NCBI GenBank assembly: GCA_937928595.1
Contig: CALGJV010000025.1
Span: forward strand, 62,001-126,000
Origin: an uncultured Phycisphaerae bacterium
GTDB lineage: Bacteria > Planctomycetota > Phycisphaerae > UBA1845 > Fen-1342
Reading direction: 5' to 3'
DNA length: 64,000 bases
Shown: piece by piece, positions 1-9,141 of the stretch
Position numbering within the stretch: position 1 is the stretch's first letter
Layout of the letters: the number at the start of each line of letters is the position of its first letter
Translations under genes and position numbers: made by a program
Notes under the pieces: model-generated
Told to the model about the DNA's origin: nothing
What the model saw: only the letters and a program-made list of their open reading frames with translations
The model's database searches: none

Positions 1-683
1 TCGTTCGGCACGTCGATCGTGGCCACGGTCGTCTCGCAGGTGTGCTCGGCCGCGTAGCGCTGGATGGCCGAGATCACGATGTAGCGGGCTTTCTCGCGGG
101 CGTTGGTCTCGGCCCCGGTCAGGATGCGCTCGACGAGCTCCCCCGCTTCCTTCTCGACCTCAGTCTCGATCTGGCGCAAACAGGCCGCGCGGGCCTGTTC
201 CGGCGTCATGCGCGCCACCCGCAGCAGCTCCGCCCGCTGCTGGGCCAGCGTCTCGTCCACCTTGGCCAGCTTGGCCGCCAACTGCTTGTCGCGCTCGGCG
301 AGCTGCTGCTCGGCCGCCTCGACCTTCTTCTCTTTCGTGATGAGGACGTCGAGTTTCTTCTCGAGCGCCTCCTCGCGTTTCTCGAGGCGTCGCTCGGCGG
401 CTTTCAACTCGTTGCGCGTCTCGGCCGATTCGCGCTCGAAGCGCTCCTTGGCCTCGAGCACGGTTTTCTGGGCCTCGACCTCGGCCAGCCGCATCCGCTC
501 GGCGGCGCGGTTCTCGGCCTCCGTGATCAGGCGAGCGGCGGCCGCCGCGTGCGTCGCGGCGGTCTGCCGATCCCGAAAGAGACGGTACGCCCACATGGCG
601 GCTGCTCCGGCGAGCGCCGCCACGATCGCCCACGCCCACGGGTTGCCCGCGGCGTCGGCCAGGACAAGTTGTGTCGCCAGCAT
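1..683 (-). CDS. rny: Ribonuclease Y, N-terminal part (cut by window edge)
   Basis: The visible 227 residues are the amino-terminal part of RNase Y, the membrane-anchored endoribonuclease that starts mRNA decay. A short hydrophobic segment (about residues 14-30, WAWAIVAALAGAAAMWA) is followed by a long charged heptad-rich coiled coil (about 35-170) and then by the start of the KH region, with the family-typical AREKARYIVISAIQRYAAEH-like stretch written here as EKARYIVISAIQRYAAEH and ending at VATIDVPNE. The KH and HD catalytic domains lie outside the window. The ATG was chosen because it directly precedes the membrane anchor. Codon use matches the neighbours. Confidence 0.93.
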   Translation of the reverse strand, partial: MLATQLVLADAAGNPWAWAIVAALAGAAAMWAYRLFRDRQTAATHAAAAARLITEAENRAAERMRLAEVEAQKTVLEAKERFERESAETRNELKAAERRLEKREEALEKKLDVLITKEKKVEAAEQQLAERDKQLAAKLAKVDETLAQQRAELLRVARMTPEQARAACLRQIETEVEKEAGELVERILTGAETNAREKARYIVISAIQRYAAEHTCETTVATIDVPN

Positions 684-1161
684 GGGTTCATCCGACGATT
701 GCACCGGGATGTTGTAAAAGCGCGCGAGCGGCCGCTCGCCGCGCACGGTCGGGCCCGATGGCCTGCGGATGTGGCGAGTCAGCGCGACTGCGCAGGCAGC
801 CGCGCGGCAGGTGTACCCAAGAACCGGAGACCGGCAGGATCCTCAGGCGGACCGCTGAAGAGAGTATGATTCGGATGAAGATCGGGTCCGCATCTTGTAA
901 ATTCCGCACGTTCACACGGACGCTCGTCGCGACCGCCTGACCGCCTCCAGTGTTACGCCTATGCTGCTCGCCGCGGGCGCCGGTCCCTCGCCGGCGCCCC
1001 GGTTTAAGCGCGCAACCATCGGTGCCCCAGAAACCTACGTTATTATACGGACACATGCGTCAATCCGCCAGGGGTGGCGCGCGGAAAACTCCGCAATGAT
1101 GAAACCAAAGCCCCCCCGCGACGCCGACGCACGCTCCGCGCCACCCCCAATCCGAACTCTG
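684..1161. other. Leader/intergenic region upstream of rny
   Basis: No convincing gene is seen. A perfect 9-bp hairpin (arms GGGCGCCGG and CCGGCGCCC, 7-nt loop) lies at 975-999 without a following T-run, so it may be an RNA structure in the rny leader rather than an intrinsic terminator. On the minus strand a perfect TATAAT lies at 1042-1047, unusual in such GC-rich DNA, with no clear -35 at standard spacing; it is a candidate -10 box for rny and would imply a long 5' leader of about 350 nt. Confidence 0.4.
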
Positions 1162-2124
1162 CTACCGATCGCTTCCCGGCCGGGCCGGTTCCGTCGTCGG
1201 CCGCCCCCCTCGATCCCGCGGGCCCATCCGCCCGGGGGCCCGGCTTTCGCGGCGACCACCCTCCCGGAAGCGCTCCAACCGCTCGTCGACTTCCGCCGCC
1301 CCTCGCTCCCGCATCTCCGCGGCCCGCTCCCCCGCCGCCGCGATCTCTGCCTCGACCTGCCCCTCGATCCCGGCCCGCAGCTCGGCGGTGGCCGCCGCGC
1401 GCTCGGACTCCGCCGTTCCCGCGGCTCGCAATCGCCCGACCAGTTGCCGCACCCACTCGGGCTCGGCGGTCAGGTCCGCGGCCGGGTCCTGCAAGTACCG
1501 CATCCGGGCTTCGATCCGAGCCCCGCGGTGCCGGTCGAGCAGGCTCCGCAGCAGTTCCAGAGCATCAATCTCGAGCTGGACGTTCTCGGCGACCAGGGGC
1601 CGCGCCTCCTGAACGATCTGTTCGGCCGTGGCTTCCGAGCCGGGTCGCAGGCGGAGCCGCCGGGCCAGCCGCTGGAGCTCGAACTGGTTCTCCGAGTACT
1701 TCCGGATGAGCTGTCCGAGCTCGGGACTCGCCTGGAAGACGCGCCGCAGGTGCCGCAGGCGGGGGGCGTTCTCCCCCAGCTTCCGCTGGAAAAGCTGCGG
1801 GTTGGCGGTCCGCAGGGCCGCCAACGCCTCGTGCAGCCGGGGCATGTGTTCCTGTGCGAACGCCAGCAGCTCGGCGTCTTCGCCTGGCTCAAGCGGACCG
1901 CGATCCTCGGCTGCCGGCCGGAACCAGCGGGTCACGAACTCCCGACCCCAGCCGGGGCCCCCGTGCCGCCGGACCTCGCCGGGCGGAACTCCGTCATCAT
2001 CGCGGGCAGGCGCCTCTGCTCCGGCGGGGAAAGGCTGCTCGCGGCCGGGCCGCGACTGCGCGGCCGCTGCGGCAGCGGCCGATACCGCGACGAATCCGAC
2101 TAGGATGCACCGCCAAGCGCTCAC
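1162..2124 (-). CDS. Secreted helical protein of sigma-factor operon, unknown function
   Basis: Not recognised. The 320-residue product begins with a signal peptide (GFVAVSAAAAAAAQ, cleavage near residue 22), followed by a Pro/Arg-rich linker and a largely alpha-helical, Arg/Glu-rich body (about 80-290) that looks coiled-coil-like, and ends in a disordered RPTTEPARPGSDR tail. It starts with GTG behind a GAGG stretch, 11 bp downstream of the anti-sigma-like gene, so it is probably the third gene of an ECF sigma operon (sigma, membrane protein, periplasmic protein). A periplasmic stress-sensing or binding partner is a reasonable guess, based on context only. Confidence 0.72.
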   Translation of the reverse strand: MSAWRCILVGFVAVSAAAAAAAQSRPGREQPFPAGAEAPARDDDGVPPGEVRRHGGPGWGREFVTRWFRPAAEDRGPLEPGEDAELLAFAQEHMPRLHEALAALRTANPQLFQRKLGENAPRLRHLRRVFQASPELGQLIRKYSENQFELQRLARRLRLRPGSEATAEQIVQEARPLVAENVQLEIDALELLRSLLDRHRGARIEARMRYLQDPAADLTAEPEWVRQLVGRLRAAGTAESERAAATAELRAGIEGQVEAEIAAAGERAAEMRERGAAEVDERLERFREGGRRESRAPGRMGPRDRGGRPTTEPARPGSDR

Positions 2125-2135
2125 ACCGTTCCTCG

Positions 2136-2558
2136 TTACAGATCCTCAAAGCGCTCCAGCGACAGCTCGAGCGTACGGAACAGCTCGTCAACTTCCGCCG
2201 CCGCGTCGGGGCGGTCGCCACGGGCCCACCCGCCCAGGAGTGTATCCCGCAGTTGCGTGCCCGAGGCGTCCAGCGCCTGGCCCCAGTCCTGCACGAGCGC
2301 CAACGAATCCGCGTCCGGCGCGACTCCGGCACGGGGGCCCCACAGCCCGAACACCAGCACGGCCGCCGCCGCCACACCGCCCAGCGCCCGCACCGCCCGT
2401 AGCCACCCGCCGCCGGCCCGCAGGCGCCGCGCTTCGGCGGCGACCGCCGCCCGTACCCGCGCCACAGCTTCCGGCCGCGGCACGATGGCCTCCAGCCGGG
2501 GCAGGGAAGCCCGCGCCCGTTCAATCTCGCGCTCCAGGTTGTGCAGCCCGGGTTCCAT
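2136..2558 (-). CDS. Single-pass membrane protein, candidate anti-sigma factor
   Basis: The 140-residue product has a charged N-terminal cytoplasmic part (about 1-50, LEREIERARASLPRLEAI), one transmembrane helix (about 52-72, AVRALGGVAAAAVLVFGLWG) and a periplasmic helical tail. It follows the ECF sigma gene by 3 bp, the usual place for an anti-sigma factor. No zinc-binding HXXXCXXC motif of the ZAS type is present and I do not recognise a family, so the anti-sigma role is inferred from position and topology alone. Confidence 0.7.
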   Translation of the reverse strand: MEPGLHNLEREIERARASLPRLEAIVPRPEAVARVRAAVAAEARRLRAGGGWLRAVRALGGVAAAAVLVFGLWGPRAGVAPDADSLALVQDWGQALDASGTQLRDTLLGGWARGDRPDAAAEVDELFRTLELSLERFEDL

Positions 2559-2561
2559 GGC

Positions 2562-3152
2562 CTAATCCTGATCGTATCGCATCAACTCGCGCAGCCGGCC
2601 GAGCGCTCGATGCGCCCGCGCCAGTGCGGTACCCAGCGGCACGCCCAGCAGGTCCGCGATCTCGCGAAACGAGAGGTCCGCGTAGTGCCGCAGCACCAGG
2701 ATCTCACGCTCCGGGTCGCTGAGCCGGGCCAACGCTGCCTCCAGGCGGTCGCCTGCCTCGGCGGCCTCGAGCGCCTCGTCCGGCCGGGGCAGCGGTGGCG
2801 CCGACAACTCGCCGTGCTGCCCGACCTCATCGTCGTCCAGCGGGCTCGTCACGCCGCGTCGGCGGCGCTGCCGCGCGCGGTCGCGGGCCAGGTTCGCGGC
2901 GATCCGCATCAGCCACGACTCGAACCGATTGTCGTGCTGATACTGGTCAATCACCCGGCAGACCCGCAGAAACGTCTCCTGCATCAGGTCCTCGGCCGCG
3001 TCGCGGTCGCGGGTGAGCCGCACGAGCAAACCGTAGACGCGGCCGGCGTACAGGTCGACCAGTCGGCTGAGCGCGTCCGGTTCGCGACGACGCGCACGCT
3101 CGAGGAGCTCATCCAGCGCCGACCGATCCACCGGGTCCTCGCTTCTGGCCAA
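2562..3152 (-). CDS. ECF-family RNA polymerase sigma factor (sigma-70 RpoE-like)
   Basis: A 196-residue ECF sigma factor. Region 2 is at about 25-95 (AEDLMQETFLRVCRVIDQY, then FESWLMRIAANLARDRARQR), a variable acidic linker at 100-130, and region 4 helix-turn-helix at about 135-190 (LSDPEREILVLRHYADLSFR, then IADLLGVPLGTALARAHRAL). The longest frame starts with TTG; a GTG seven codons later is an alternative. The gene heads a three-gene operon with a candidate anti-sigma and a secreted protein. Upstream, on the coding strand, CGATAATTCGGAACC (3201-3215) holds both a -10-like and a GGAAC ECF -35-like string, so autoregulation is possible but unproven. Confidence 0.92.
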   Translation of the reverse strand: MARSEDPVDRSALDELLERARRREPDALSRLVDLYAGRVYGLLVRLTRDRDAAEDLMQETFLRVCRVIDQYQHDNRFESWLMRIAANLARDRARQRRRRGVTSPLDDDEVGQHGELSAPPLPRPDEALEAAEAGDRLEAALARLSDPEREILVLRHYADLSFREIADLLGVPLGTALARAHRALGRLRELMRYDQD

Positions 3153-3237
3153 ACGCTCAAACAGGGTACTCGATTGCGAGCCGCTGCGATGGTCGTGCGC
3201 GGTTCCGAATTATCGAACGCCACCGTGGGATCAGCGA

Positions 3238-3708
3238 TTATCGGCTGCCCGCGACGCCGAACAGGGCGGCGATGCGGGTGGCGCGGTAGTCGAAGATGGT
3301 GGCGACGTCCCGCCGAACGAGGAGCCCGTGGACCACCCGCCCGAGCGGCCCCAGCGGCAGGGCGTAGCGGACGTGGTCGGTCAGCCGGGTGCCGCCGTCG
3401 GGCAGCGGCTCGAACGTGTGCGTGTGGTGCCAGAGGCGGTACGGCCCGCGGACCTGCGTGTCCACGAACCGCACGCCGGGCTCCCACGTCTCGATCAGCG
3501 TCTGCCACCGCAGGGGGATGCCCCGCCAGCGGATTTGGTAATCCAGCCCGATGCCCGCGGCCATCCGGATCGGCAGGGGCGTGAGGATGCGGAACTCGAG
3601 CCACGGCGGCGTGAGCGCGTTGAGGTTCTCCGCGGCCGCGAAGAACGGAAACACTTCGGTCACGGGCCGGGGGACGACCTGCTCGCGGTGGAGCTCGTAG
3701 ACCTGCAT
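3238..3708 (-). CDS. SRPBCC-fold ligand-binding protein
   Basis: A 156-residue protein of the SRPBCC (START/Bet v1-like) superfamily, which binds hydrophobic ligands or acts as a cyclase/dehydratase-like fold. Family-like strings are VPRPVTEVFPFFAAAENLNA near the N-terminus, LTPPWLEFRILTP, and the C-terminal helix VVHGLLVRRDVATIFDYRA. Upstream in-frame codons extend into the preceding porin gene and have poor coding quality, so the ATG giving MQVYELHREQVV was chosen. The substrate cannot be told from sequence. It lies 46 bp after the porin gene and may or may not belong to the arsenic operon. Confidence 0.83.
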   Translation of the reverse strand: MQVYELHREQVVPRPVTEVFPFFAAAENLNALTPPWLEFRILTPLPIRMAAGIGLDYQIRWRGIPLRWQTLIETWEPGVRFVDTQVRGPYRLWHHTHTFEPLPDGGTRLTDHVRYALPLGPLGRVVHGLLVRRDVATIFDYRATRIAALFGVAGSR

Positions 3709-3754
3709 GACCTCGATCGTAGCGGCGACGCGAGCGCGGCGGCCGTCGTCGCAC

Positions 3755-5257
3755 TCAGAATGCGAGCTGGAACTGCATGCGGAGCAGGAGAACGTCATCA
3801 TTCACGTTGGCCAGGCTGTGCGGCGAGCTGGTGATCGGCGCTTCGCTGACCTTGGTCACGTCGGCCTGAAGTTTGACGTCGTCGCCGCGGAAGTACCAGT
3901 TGACACCGCCGGCGTATTCCCAGGTCCCCTCCCGGCCGTCGGCGAGCGCCGCCACGCCGCCGACGCGGCCCACCACCTCGAACTTTCGCTCGAGACCGGG
4001 GATCGGCAGCATGTAGCCGCACTGGACGTAAGCGCCATGCTGAGCCGCGGCGTCGCTCCGGCCGGTGAGCTGCGTCCAGGGTGCGGGGGGGCGTCCGGCG
4101 CGCGGGTCGACCCGCCGCAACACGTACTCGCCGGAGGCGGAGAAGCCCTGGTACTTGAACATCGCATCCCAGCCGAGCTGGTGAACCCGAAGGCCGTTGG
4201 TGGTCGTCAGGCCGAACCCGCCGGGGCCGTGCGGGTCCGGGCGCGGAAACGGAATGCGGGTCGTGCTCTGGTCACCGTCGTTGTCGTTGAACGCGTACTG
4301 GCAGCCCAGGTCCAGCGCCGGGTACTGGTGGATTTCGTGGTCCGCCTGCCAGGTGAAGTCCCGGCCGGGCTGTGCGCTGAGGGCGTGCCAAAGGGCATGG
4401 AAGACGATGCCCGGATTGTTGTCCAGCTCCGGCGGATCTGGTGAGATCGTCGCCCCGGCGAAGCTGCTGAACGAGTTCACGACGTCGAGGAAGTAATCGA
4501 CACGCCCCTCAAGCAGGCTACCCCAGAGGCGCGCGCCGAGGCCGCGGTCGAACTGGAAGACAGCGTCCTGGACGGCGCGGTCCACGAACTGGAGATTGCC
4601 GTCCTCGATCATCTGCGCCCGCACGGTCGGCATCTTGAAGATGCCCAGTTTCACCTGGAGCGCCTCGGCGAAGCGGTAGTTGACCCACGCCGTCTGAATG
4701 CCGGCGTCGTATCCGCCCGGCGCGTCCATTCGCAGGTCGAGGCGGTACGTCAGGTCGCGGCTGTACCCATGGCCCGAGAAAGTCAGACGCATGCGCTGCA
4801 TGTCGAAACCGGCCCGGTCGTCTCGGCGGAAGCCGGGCGCCAGGTAGCGGTTTTCCGCGCGGGTCTGGTATCCGGTCCAGCGGGCCTGCAAACGCCCGTT
4901 CACGCGCAGCAGAAACGCGTCCTCGGGGCTGCGGAGCACGAATCCGCGGTCGTAACCGGCCGCGGCGACGGGGGGGCGCAGCGCCTCCCGGAACTCCGGT
5001 TCCGCGAGGAGCTTTCGCACTTGCGCCTGGAGCGCTGCGGCGCGGGCCGCACTCACATCCCGTTGCCGGATTGTCTCCAGCCGGGTTTCGAGCGCGGCGA
5101 GCTGCTGCTGCTGCAAGCCCAGGCGCTCTTCGAGAGGGTCGATGCTCGTCCCCGCGCGGTCAGCCCCCGGCGGCTCCGCACGCCCGACTCGTCCCGCCGG
5201 AACCAGCAGCACCGCGGCCATCAGGACAGCACGCATGCGCGGTGTCCTGCCCGTCAT
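3755..5257 (-). CDS. OprO/OprP-type outer-membrane porin
   Basis: About 500 residues: signal peptide (MRAVLMAAVLLVPAG), an N-terminal coiled coil (EERLGLQQQQLAALETRLET, typical of planctomycete and proteobacterial OprO/P porins), then an even beta-strand pattern ending in FQLAF, an outer-membrane C-terminal signature. The family forms phosphate/polyphosphate-selective channels. Arsenate is a phosphate analogue, so as the last gene of the arsenic operon it could carry oxyanions, or act as barrel partner of the upstream multiheme cytochrome; both are inferences. An alternative ATG lies 21 bp downstream. Its 5' end overlaps the small Cys-rich membrane gene by about 98 bp. Confidence 0.87.
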   Translation of the reverse strand: MTGRTPRMRAVLMAAVLLVPAGRVGRAEPPGADRAGTSIDPLEERLGLQQQQLAALETRLETIRQRDVSAARAAALQAQVRKLLAEPEFREALRPPVAAAGYDRGFVLRSPEDAFLLRVNGRLQARWTGYQTRAENRYLAPGFRRDDRAGFDMQRMRLTFSGHGYSRDLTYRLDLRMDAPGGYDAGIQTAWVNYRFAEALQVKLGIFKMPTVRAQMIEDGNLQFVDRAVQDAVFQFDRGLGARLWGSLLEGRVDYFLDVVNSFSSFAGATISPDPPELDNNPGIVFHALWHALSAQPGRDFTWQADHEIHQYPALDLGCQYAFNDNDGDQSTTRIPFPRPDPHGPGGFGLTTTNGLRVHQLGWDAMFKYQGFSASGEYVLRRVDPRAGRPPAPWTQLTGRSDAAAQHGAYVQCGYMLPIPGLERKFEVVGRVGGVAALADGREGTWEYAGGVNWYFRGDDVKLQADVTKVSEAPITSSPHSLANVNDDVLLLRMQFQLAF

Positions 5258-5558
5258 TCTGGTCGGCGACGCCGGCACCGGCTGACCTCCCGGGGCGAAG
5301 CCCAATCGCTTGGTTTGCGCGCCCGTCCGCGGTGCGCCGGCGGCCCAGCCGGCCGGCCAGCCAGCGGGGTCCGTACGCGAGCACCGTCACCAGAAAGCCC
5401 ACGACGCCGGCGCCCGTGAGGCCGACCGGGCAGGCTTGCGACCCGCAGCAGGGGCAGACGGACGCGCCGCCGCCGGCCACGAAGGCGAACACTGCGCCCC
5501 AGCGGGCCAGGAAGCGGCCGATCGCCCGGAGTCGCAGTCTGGCGAGGACGCCGCTCAT
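5160..5558 (-). CDS. Small Cys-rich membrane protein coupled to the multiheme cytochrome
   Basis: Not recognised. The ATG overlaps the stop of the cytochrome gene (ATGA), which argues for translation. The product of about 132 residues has a basic N-terminus, a hydrophobic segment (GRFLARWGAVFAFVAGG), a striking cysteine cluster CPCCGSQACPVG around residue 36, and a second hydrophobic segment (TGAGVVGFLVTVLAYGPRWL). The last 33 residues or so overlap the porin start and may have little selective constraint. A metal- or arsenite-thiolate site or a redox-active site in the membrane is possible. Confidence 0.62.
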   Translation of the reverse strand: MSGVLARLRLRAIGRFLARWGAVFAFVAGGGASVCPCCGSQACPVGLTGAGVVGFLVTVLAYGPRWLAGRLGRRRTADGRANQAIGLRPGRSAGAGVADQNDGQDTAHACCPDGRGAAGSGGTSRACGAAGG

Positions 5559-8062
5559 GTCGGCGGCTCTGCGGCGGTCCGACCGACGCCCGGCTTCGGG
5601 GTGCCCGTCAGCCGCCAGAACTGGAGCGCAATGGTCAGCGCCAGCACCAGGGCCAGCCCGATATCGAACCCGGTGTACGCGAGCCGCGTCAGCGTCGGCA
5701 GGGCCTGCAATTGCAGGAGCATGAGCCCGCCACAAAGGCCCGTCCACGCGGCCATGAGCCACACCAGCCTCGTCAGTGTGCGTTCCGCCCGCGTCGCACC
5801 GCCTTGCGGTCGCAACGCGGTGACGATGCCCGCCAGCAGAATCGCGGCGGCCACCCAGAAGTGTCGGGCGTCGAGCGTGAAACGGCTCGCCAGCATGTAA
5901 CTCAGGAGGTCGGGCGTGCGCGCGGCCAGCACGCCGCCGAGCAGCACGACGACCAGCAGCGCCCACGCGCCGCGTTGCGCTTGGCGGACGGTCAGCGTCT
6001 GGTTTCGGACGGCGGCGTCCCGCAAAGCGGATGCCAGCCAGACGACCGCGAGGACCGCCAGGAGGAGATACATCAGCGGCTTGAGCGTCTGTTCCCGGAA
6101 GGCGCCCGTGCGAATCCACGCGGCGCCGAGCCCGAGGATCTCGTGGTTGGGGATCCAGCGCGGCTGCCCGTCCCCGGCCTGGAACGCCTGCGCCAGCACG
6201 GGCCGATCGAAAAAGGGCGACGGCGAGGAATGGCAGTCGGTGCAGCCCCCGGCGCCAAGCGCCGCCCGAGCGGGCGCGACGTCGTGCGAGAACTTGTAGA
6301 CCGAGGCGTAGGCCGTGGCTTCGTGCTCCTTGTGCGGCAAGTCGCGGTACTCGCTCGACGAGTAATAGGCCCGGCTGTCGCTGACCCACACGAGCCGCTG
6401 GCCGTCGAGGGGGAACCCGGTGGCGGTCAGGTAGTCCCTTGTGGCCGCCAGCAGGGCGTCGATCTCGGCGGGCCGATTCACCTCGGGGGCTCCGTCGCCA
6501 TTGTCGTCCCTGATTTCCGCAAGCTGGGGATACTTGGTGGTCGGGTCAGCCCGGTGCTCCTTCCACATCGTGAAGAAGTCCTTCATGAAGAGCTGGCGCA
6601 GGCCCGGCTGACCGGGCTCTTCGTAACCGACGAACGCGCTGTGGACGCGATTGGCCGGGTAGATCTTGCCTTTGTAGCGGATGAGCGTCGGCTGGGTGAC
6701 GTCGGTCGGCTTGTCGTGGGCGCCGAAGAGCTCCAGCTCGCCGTAGTGGTTCCAGAACCTCATTTCCTGGTCGTAGAACGTCCAGATGTGCTTGCCGGGG
6801 GGCGCGATGCGCGGCGCGGCATTGTAGACGTCGCTGGCCTGCACGAGGGCGCTCTTCACGGCCCGGTTCGGGATGTGGCAGGCTTGACAGGAGAGTTTCT
6901 CCATGTGCATCGGGGGCAGCCACTCATGTGTCGCCCGCGGGGCGTTGCGCCAGCCTGCGAGGTGGCAGGCTTCGCACGTGCGCACGGTGTTGTCCAAGTC
7001 GTCACGGACGAATCCCGAAGGATCATCGCCCTTGCCGAACTGGTGCAGCTCTTTTCCGCGAATGCGCGGATCGGCCGCCCGGCGGCCGGCGGCGTGGCAG
7101 TCCACACACAGCAGACCCGCGGCCATGTGTACGTCGGTGCGGGTCGAATAGCCCGCGCCCCGCTTCTTCCAGTCGGGCTTGAAGTGGCAGTTCAGGCACG
7201 TATCCGTGCGCGGCTCCGGCACAATGTGCAGGATCACGTTCCCTTCGCCATCGAAGCGAGCAACGTTGTAGGCCACCGTCGGCGTCTCATTCGCGGCAAC
7301 CTTGCCGCTTACCGTGGCCAACCCGGCGCCCGCGGTGGCGGCCCAGCGGAAGTTGAGCGCGGCCAATTGGGCGTTTCGGCTCCCGAAGTCGTATTCGGGC
7401 ATGTGGCAGAGCAGACAGTCGGCCTCGATGACCCCGGTCTCCGACCAGCGCGCCTTGAAGTAGTCCCCGTCGAAGCCGTTGTCGCCGCCCGACGTCAAAC
7501 CGGCCGCCGGATCGCGCATGCGCTCGTCATACCGGTGCCCGTCGCGGTCGAACTCCAGCGGTCCGCCGCCGGGGTGGCAGTTGCCGCACGTCGCCGTCAC
7601 GAACTCGAACGAGGTCATGTCGATCAGGCGCGCGCCGCTGTTGCGCTTGGCGGCCAGCTCGCGATAGAGCGGCGCCGGCGAGCACCAGTTCCCGCCATAG
7701 TTGCCGGGGTATTTCACCCAGCCGTAGCGGGCGGCGTAGTCGGCCGGCAGCGGCTCGCCCCGGCCCTGCGTGAAGTGGAAGCCCTCGGTGATCCGGTCGT
7801 AGTTGTGGCACCCCGGGGCCCCGCATGTCTGTTTCGGCGAGTACGGAACCGTGGCCTTGATGCCGTGGCGCGGATCAATCACGGCCCCCTGCTCGTCCCG
7901 CAACTTGAACGGCGGACAGACGCCCTGCGGCGGCGCGCCGGCCCACGCGTCGCCGGGCGGAGCGGAAGCGGGAGGTCGGTCCTCCGCTTCCGTCCGGGTT
8001 GCCACCGCGGCCAGCCCCGCGAGCAGGATACCGAGCGCGGCCCCGAGCGACGAACGGTTCAT
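5555..8062 (-). CDS. Multiheme c-type cytochrome (about eight hemes) with C-terminal membrane domain
   Basis: An 835-residue exported cytochrome c. After a signal peptide (residues 1-26) there are seven CXXCH sites: CGNCH (about 159), CLLCH (216), CLNCH (289), CVDCH (319), CEACH (363), CQACH (392) and CTDCH (607), plus one CX4CH site, CGAPGCH (80), giving up to eight covalent hemes. From about residue 660 to 818 five hydrophobic helices follow, so the heme domain is tethered to the inner membrane. It has a perfect AGGAGG ribosome site and overlaps the acr3 stop by 4 bp. The exact family is uncertain; similarity in heme number to octaheme tetrathionate/nitrite-type cytochromes is noted only as a possibility. 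No arsenate respiration (ArrA) or arsenite oxidase (AioA) gene is in the window. Confidence 0.93.
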   Translation of the reverse strand: MNRSSLGAALGILLAGLAAVATRTEAEDRPPASAPPGDAWAGAPPQGVCPPFKLRDEQGAVIDPRHGIKATVPYSPKQTCGAPGCHNYDRITEGFHFTQGRGEPLPADYAARYGWVKYPGNYGGNWCSPAPLYRELAAKRNSGARLIDMTSFEFVTATCGNCHPGGGPLEFDRDGHRYDERMRDPAAGLTSGGDNGFDGDYFKARWSETGVIEADCLLCHMPEYDFGSRNAQLAALNFRWAATAGAGLATVSGKVAANETPTVAYNVARFDGEGNVILHIVPEPRTDTCLNCHFKPDWKKRGAGYSTRTDVHMAAGLLCVDCHAAGRRAADPRIRGKELHQFGKGDDPSGFVRDDLDNTVRTCEACHLAGWRNAPRATHEWLPPMHMEKLSCQACHIPNRAVKSALVQASDVYNAAPRIAPPGKHIWTFYDQEMRFWNHYGELELFGAHDKPTDVTQPTLIRYKGKIYPANRVHSAFVGYEEPGQPGLRQLFMKDFFTMWKEHRADPTTKYPQLAEIRDDNGDGAPEVNRPAEIDALLAATRDYLTATGFPLDGQRLVWVSDSRAYYSSSEYRDLPHKEHEATAYASVYKFSHDVAPARAALGAGGCTDCHSSPSPFFDRPVLAQAFQAGDGQPRWIPNHEILGLGAAWIRTGAFREQTLKPLMYLLLAVLAVVWLASALRDAAVRNQTLTVRQAQRGAWALLVVVLLGGVLAARTPDLLSYMLASRFTLDARHFWVAAAILLAGIVTALRPQGGATRAERTLTRLVWLMAAWTGLCGGLMLLQLQALPTLTRLAYTGFDIGLALVLALTIALQFWRLTGTPKPGVGRTAAEPPT

Positions 8063-9135
8063 GTGCGTACCTCCTGAACGGGTGCCGAGGGCACTCCAAA
8101 ATACCGCTTTCGGAAGTACAAGGCCACATTCACCAGGCCGATCAGCACGGGGACCTCGACCAGCGGGCCGATGACGGCCGCGAACGCCGCGCCGTGCCCG
8201 ATGCCGAAGACCGCAACGGCCACGGCGATCGCCAGCTCGAAGTTGTTGCTGGCGGCGGTGAAGGCGATCGTGGTGGTCTTCGAGTAGTCCGCGCCGACCT
8301 GCCGGCCCATCCAGAACGAGATGAGGAACATGAGCACGAAGTAGATGCAGAGCGGAATCGCGATGCGGACGACATCCAGTGGGAGCTGGATGATCTTCTC
8401 GCCCTTGAGGGAGAACATGACCACGATCGTGAACAGCAGCGCGATCAGCGTGATCGGCGAAATCTTCGGGATGAACTTCCGCTCGTACCAGTCCCGGTCC
8501 TTTACGCGCAGCAGCCCGAAACGCGAGATCAGGCCGGCCAGGAAGGGGATGCCGAGGTAGATGAAGACGCTTTCGGCGATCTGGCCCATGGTGACGTGGA
8601 CTTCCGCGCCGGTCAGGCCCAGCCGCGGCGGCAGCACGGTGATGAAGAACCACGCATAGACCGAATAGAACAGCACCTGGAAGACGGAGTTGAAGGCGAC
8701 CAGGCCGGCCGCGTACTCGTTGTCGCCCCGGGCCAGTTCATTCCACACGATCACCATCGCGATGCAGCGGGCCAGGCCGATCATGATCAGGCCGACCATG
8801 TAGTCCGGGTACCCGCGCAGAAACAGGACCGCCAGCCCAAACATCAGCACCGGGCCGATCACCCAGTTCTGCACCAGCGACAGTCCGAGCACGCGCACGT
8901 TGCGGAACACGTCGCCGAGCTCTTCGTACTTCACCTTCGCCAGCGGCGGGTACATCATCAGGATCAGACCGATCGCGATCGGGATGTTGGTCGTGCCGAC
9001 CTGGAAGAGGTTGAGAAAACCCTCGACGCCGGGCCACAACCAGCCGCCGAGCACGCCGACGGCCATGGCCAGGAAGATCCACAGCGTCAGAAAGCGGTCG
9101 AGGAACGACAGGCGCGTCGGGCAACTAGCGTCCAT
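8059..9135 (-). CDS. acr3: ACR3-family arsenite efflux permease
   Basis: A 358-residue inner-membrane carrier of the ACR3 (BART superfamily) type with ten predicted helices. The family cysteine lies in helix 4 in [20 protein letters not shown], and the second conserved block is [20 protein letters not shown]. It extrudes As(III) produced by ArsC. The start ATG lies 6 bp after arsM, and its stop overlaps the start of the cytochrome gene. Length and motifs are normal for the family. Confidence 0.96.
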   Translation of the reverse strand: MDASCPTRLSFLDRFLTLWIFLAMAVGVLGGWLWPGVEGFLNLFQVGTTNIPIAIGLILMMYPPLAKVKYEELGDVFRNVRVLGLSLVQNWVIGPVLMFGLAVLFLRGYPDYMVGLIMIGLARCIAMVIVWNELARGDNEYAAGLVAFNSVFQVLFYSVYAWFFITVLPPRLGLTGAEVHVTMGQIAESVFIYLGIPFLAGLISRFGLLRVKDRDWYERKFIPKISPITLIALLFTIVVMFSLKGEKIIQLPLDVVRIAIPLCIYFVLMFLISFWMGRQVGADYSKTTTIAFTAASNNFELAIAVAVAVFGIGHGAAFAAVIGPLVEVPVLIGLVNVALYFRKRYFGVPSAPVQEVRT

Positions 9136-9141
9136 GCAGGC

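Noticed and set aside
688-1056. 122-codon minus-strand frame upstream of rny
   Set aside because: Overlaps the leader hairpin and TATAAT box; composition not protein-like.
961-2103. Long plus-strand frame of 380 codons opposite the ECF sigma operon's third gene
   Set aside because: Arg/Pro-rich translation with no domains; it is the antisense shadow of a gene with a signal peptide and normal codon use.
5711-8077. Long plus-strand frame of 788 codons opposite the cytochrome
   Set aside because: Antisense to a clear heme-motif gene; composition is that of a GC-rich shadow frame.
3755-9135. Dissimilatory arsenate respiration (Arr) or arsenite oxidase (Aio) locus
   Set aside because: No molybdopterin subunit or iron-sulfur partner gene is present in the window; only the cytochrome and porin suggest electron transfer.
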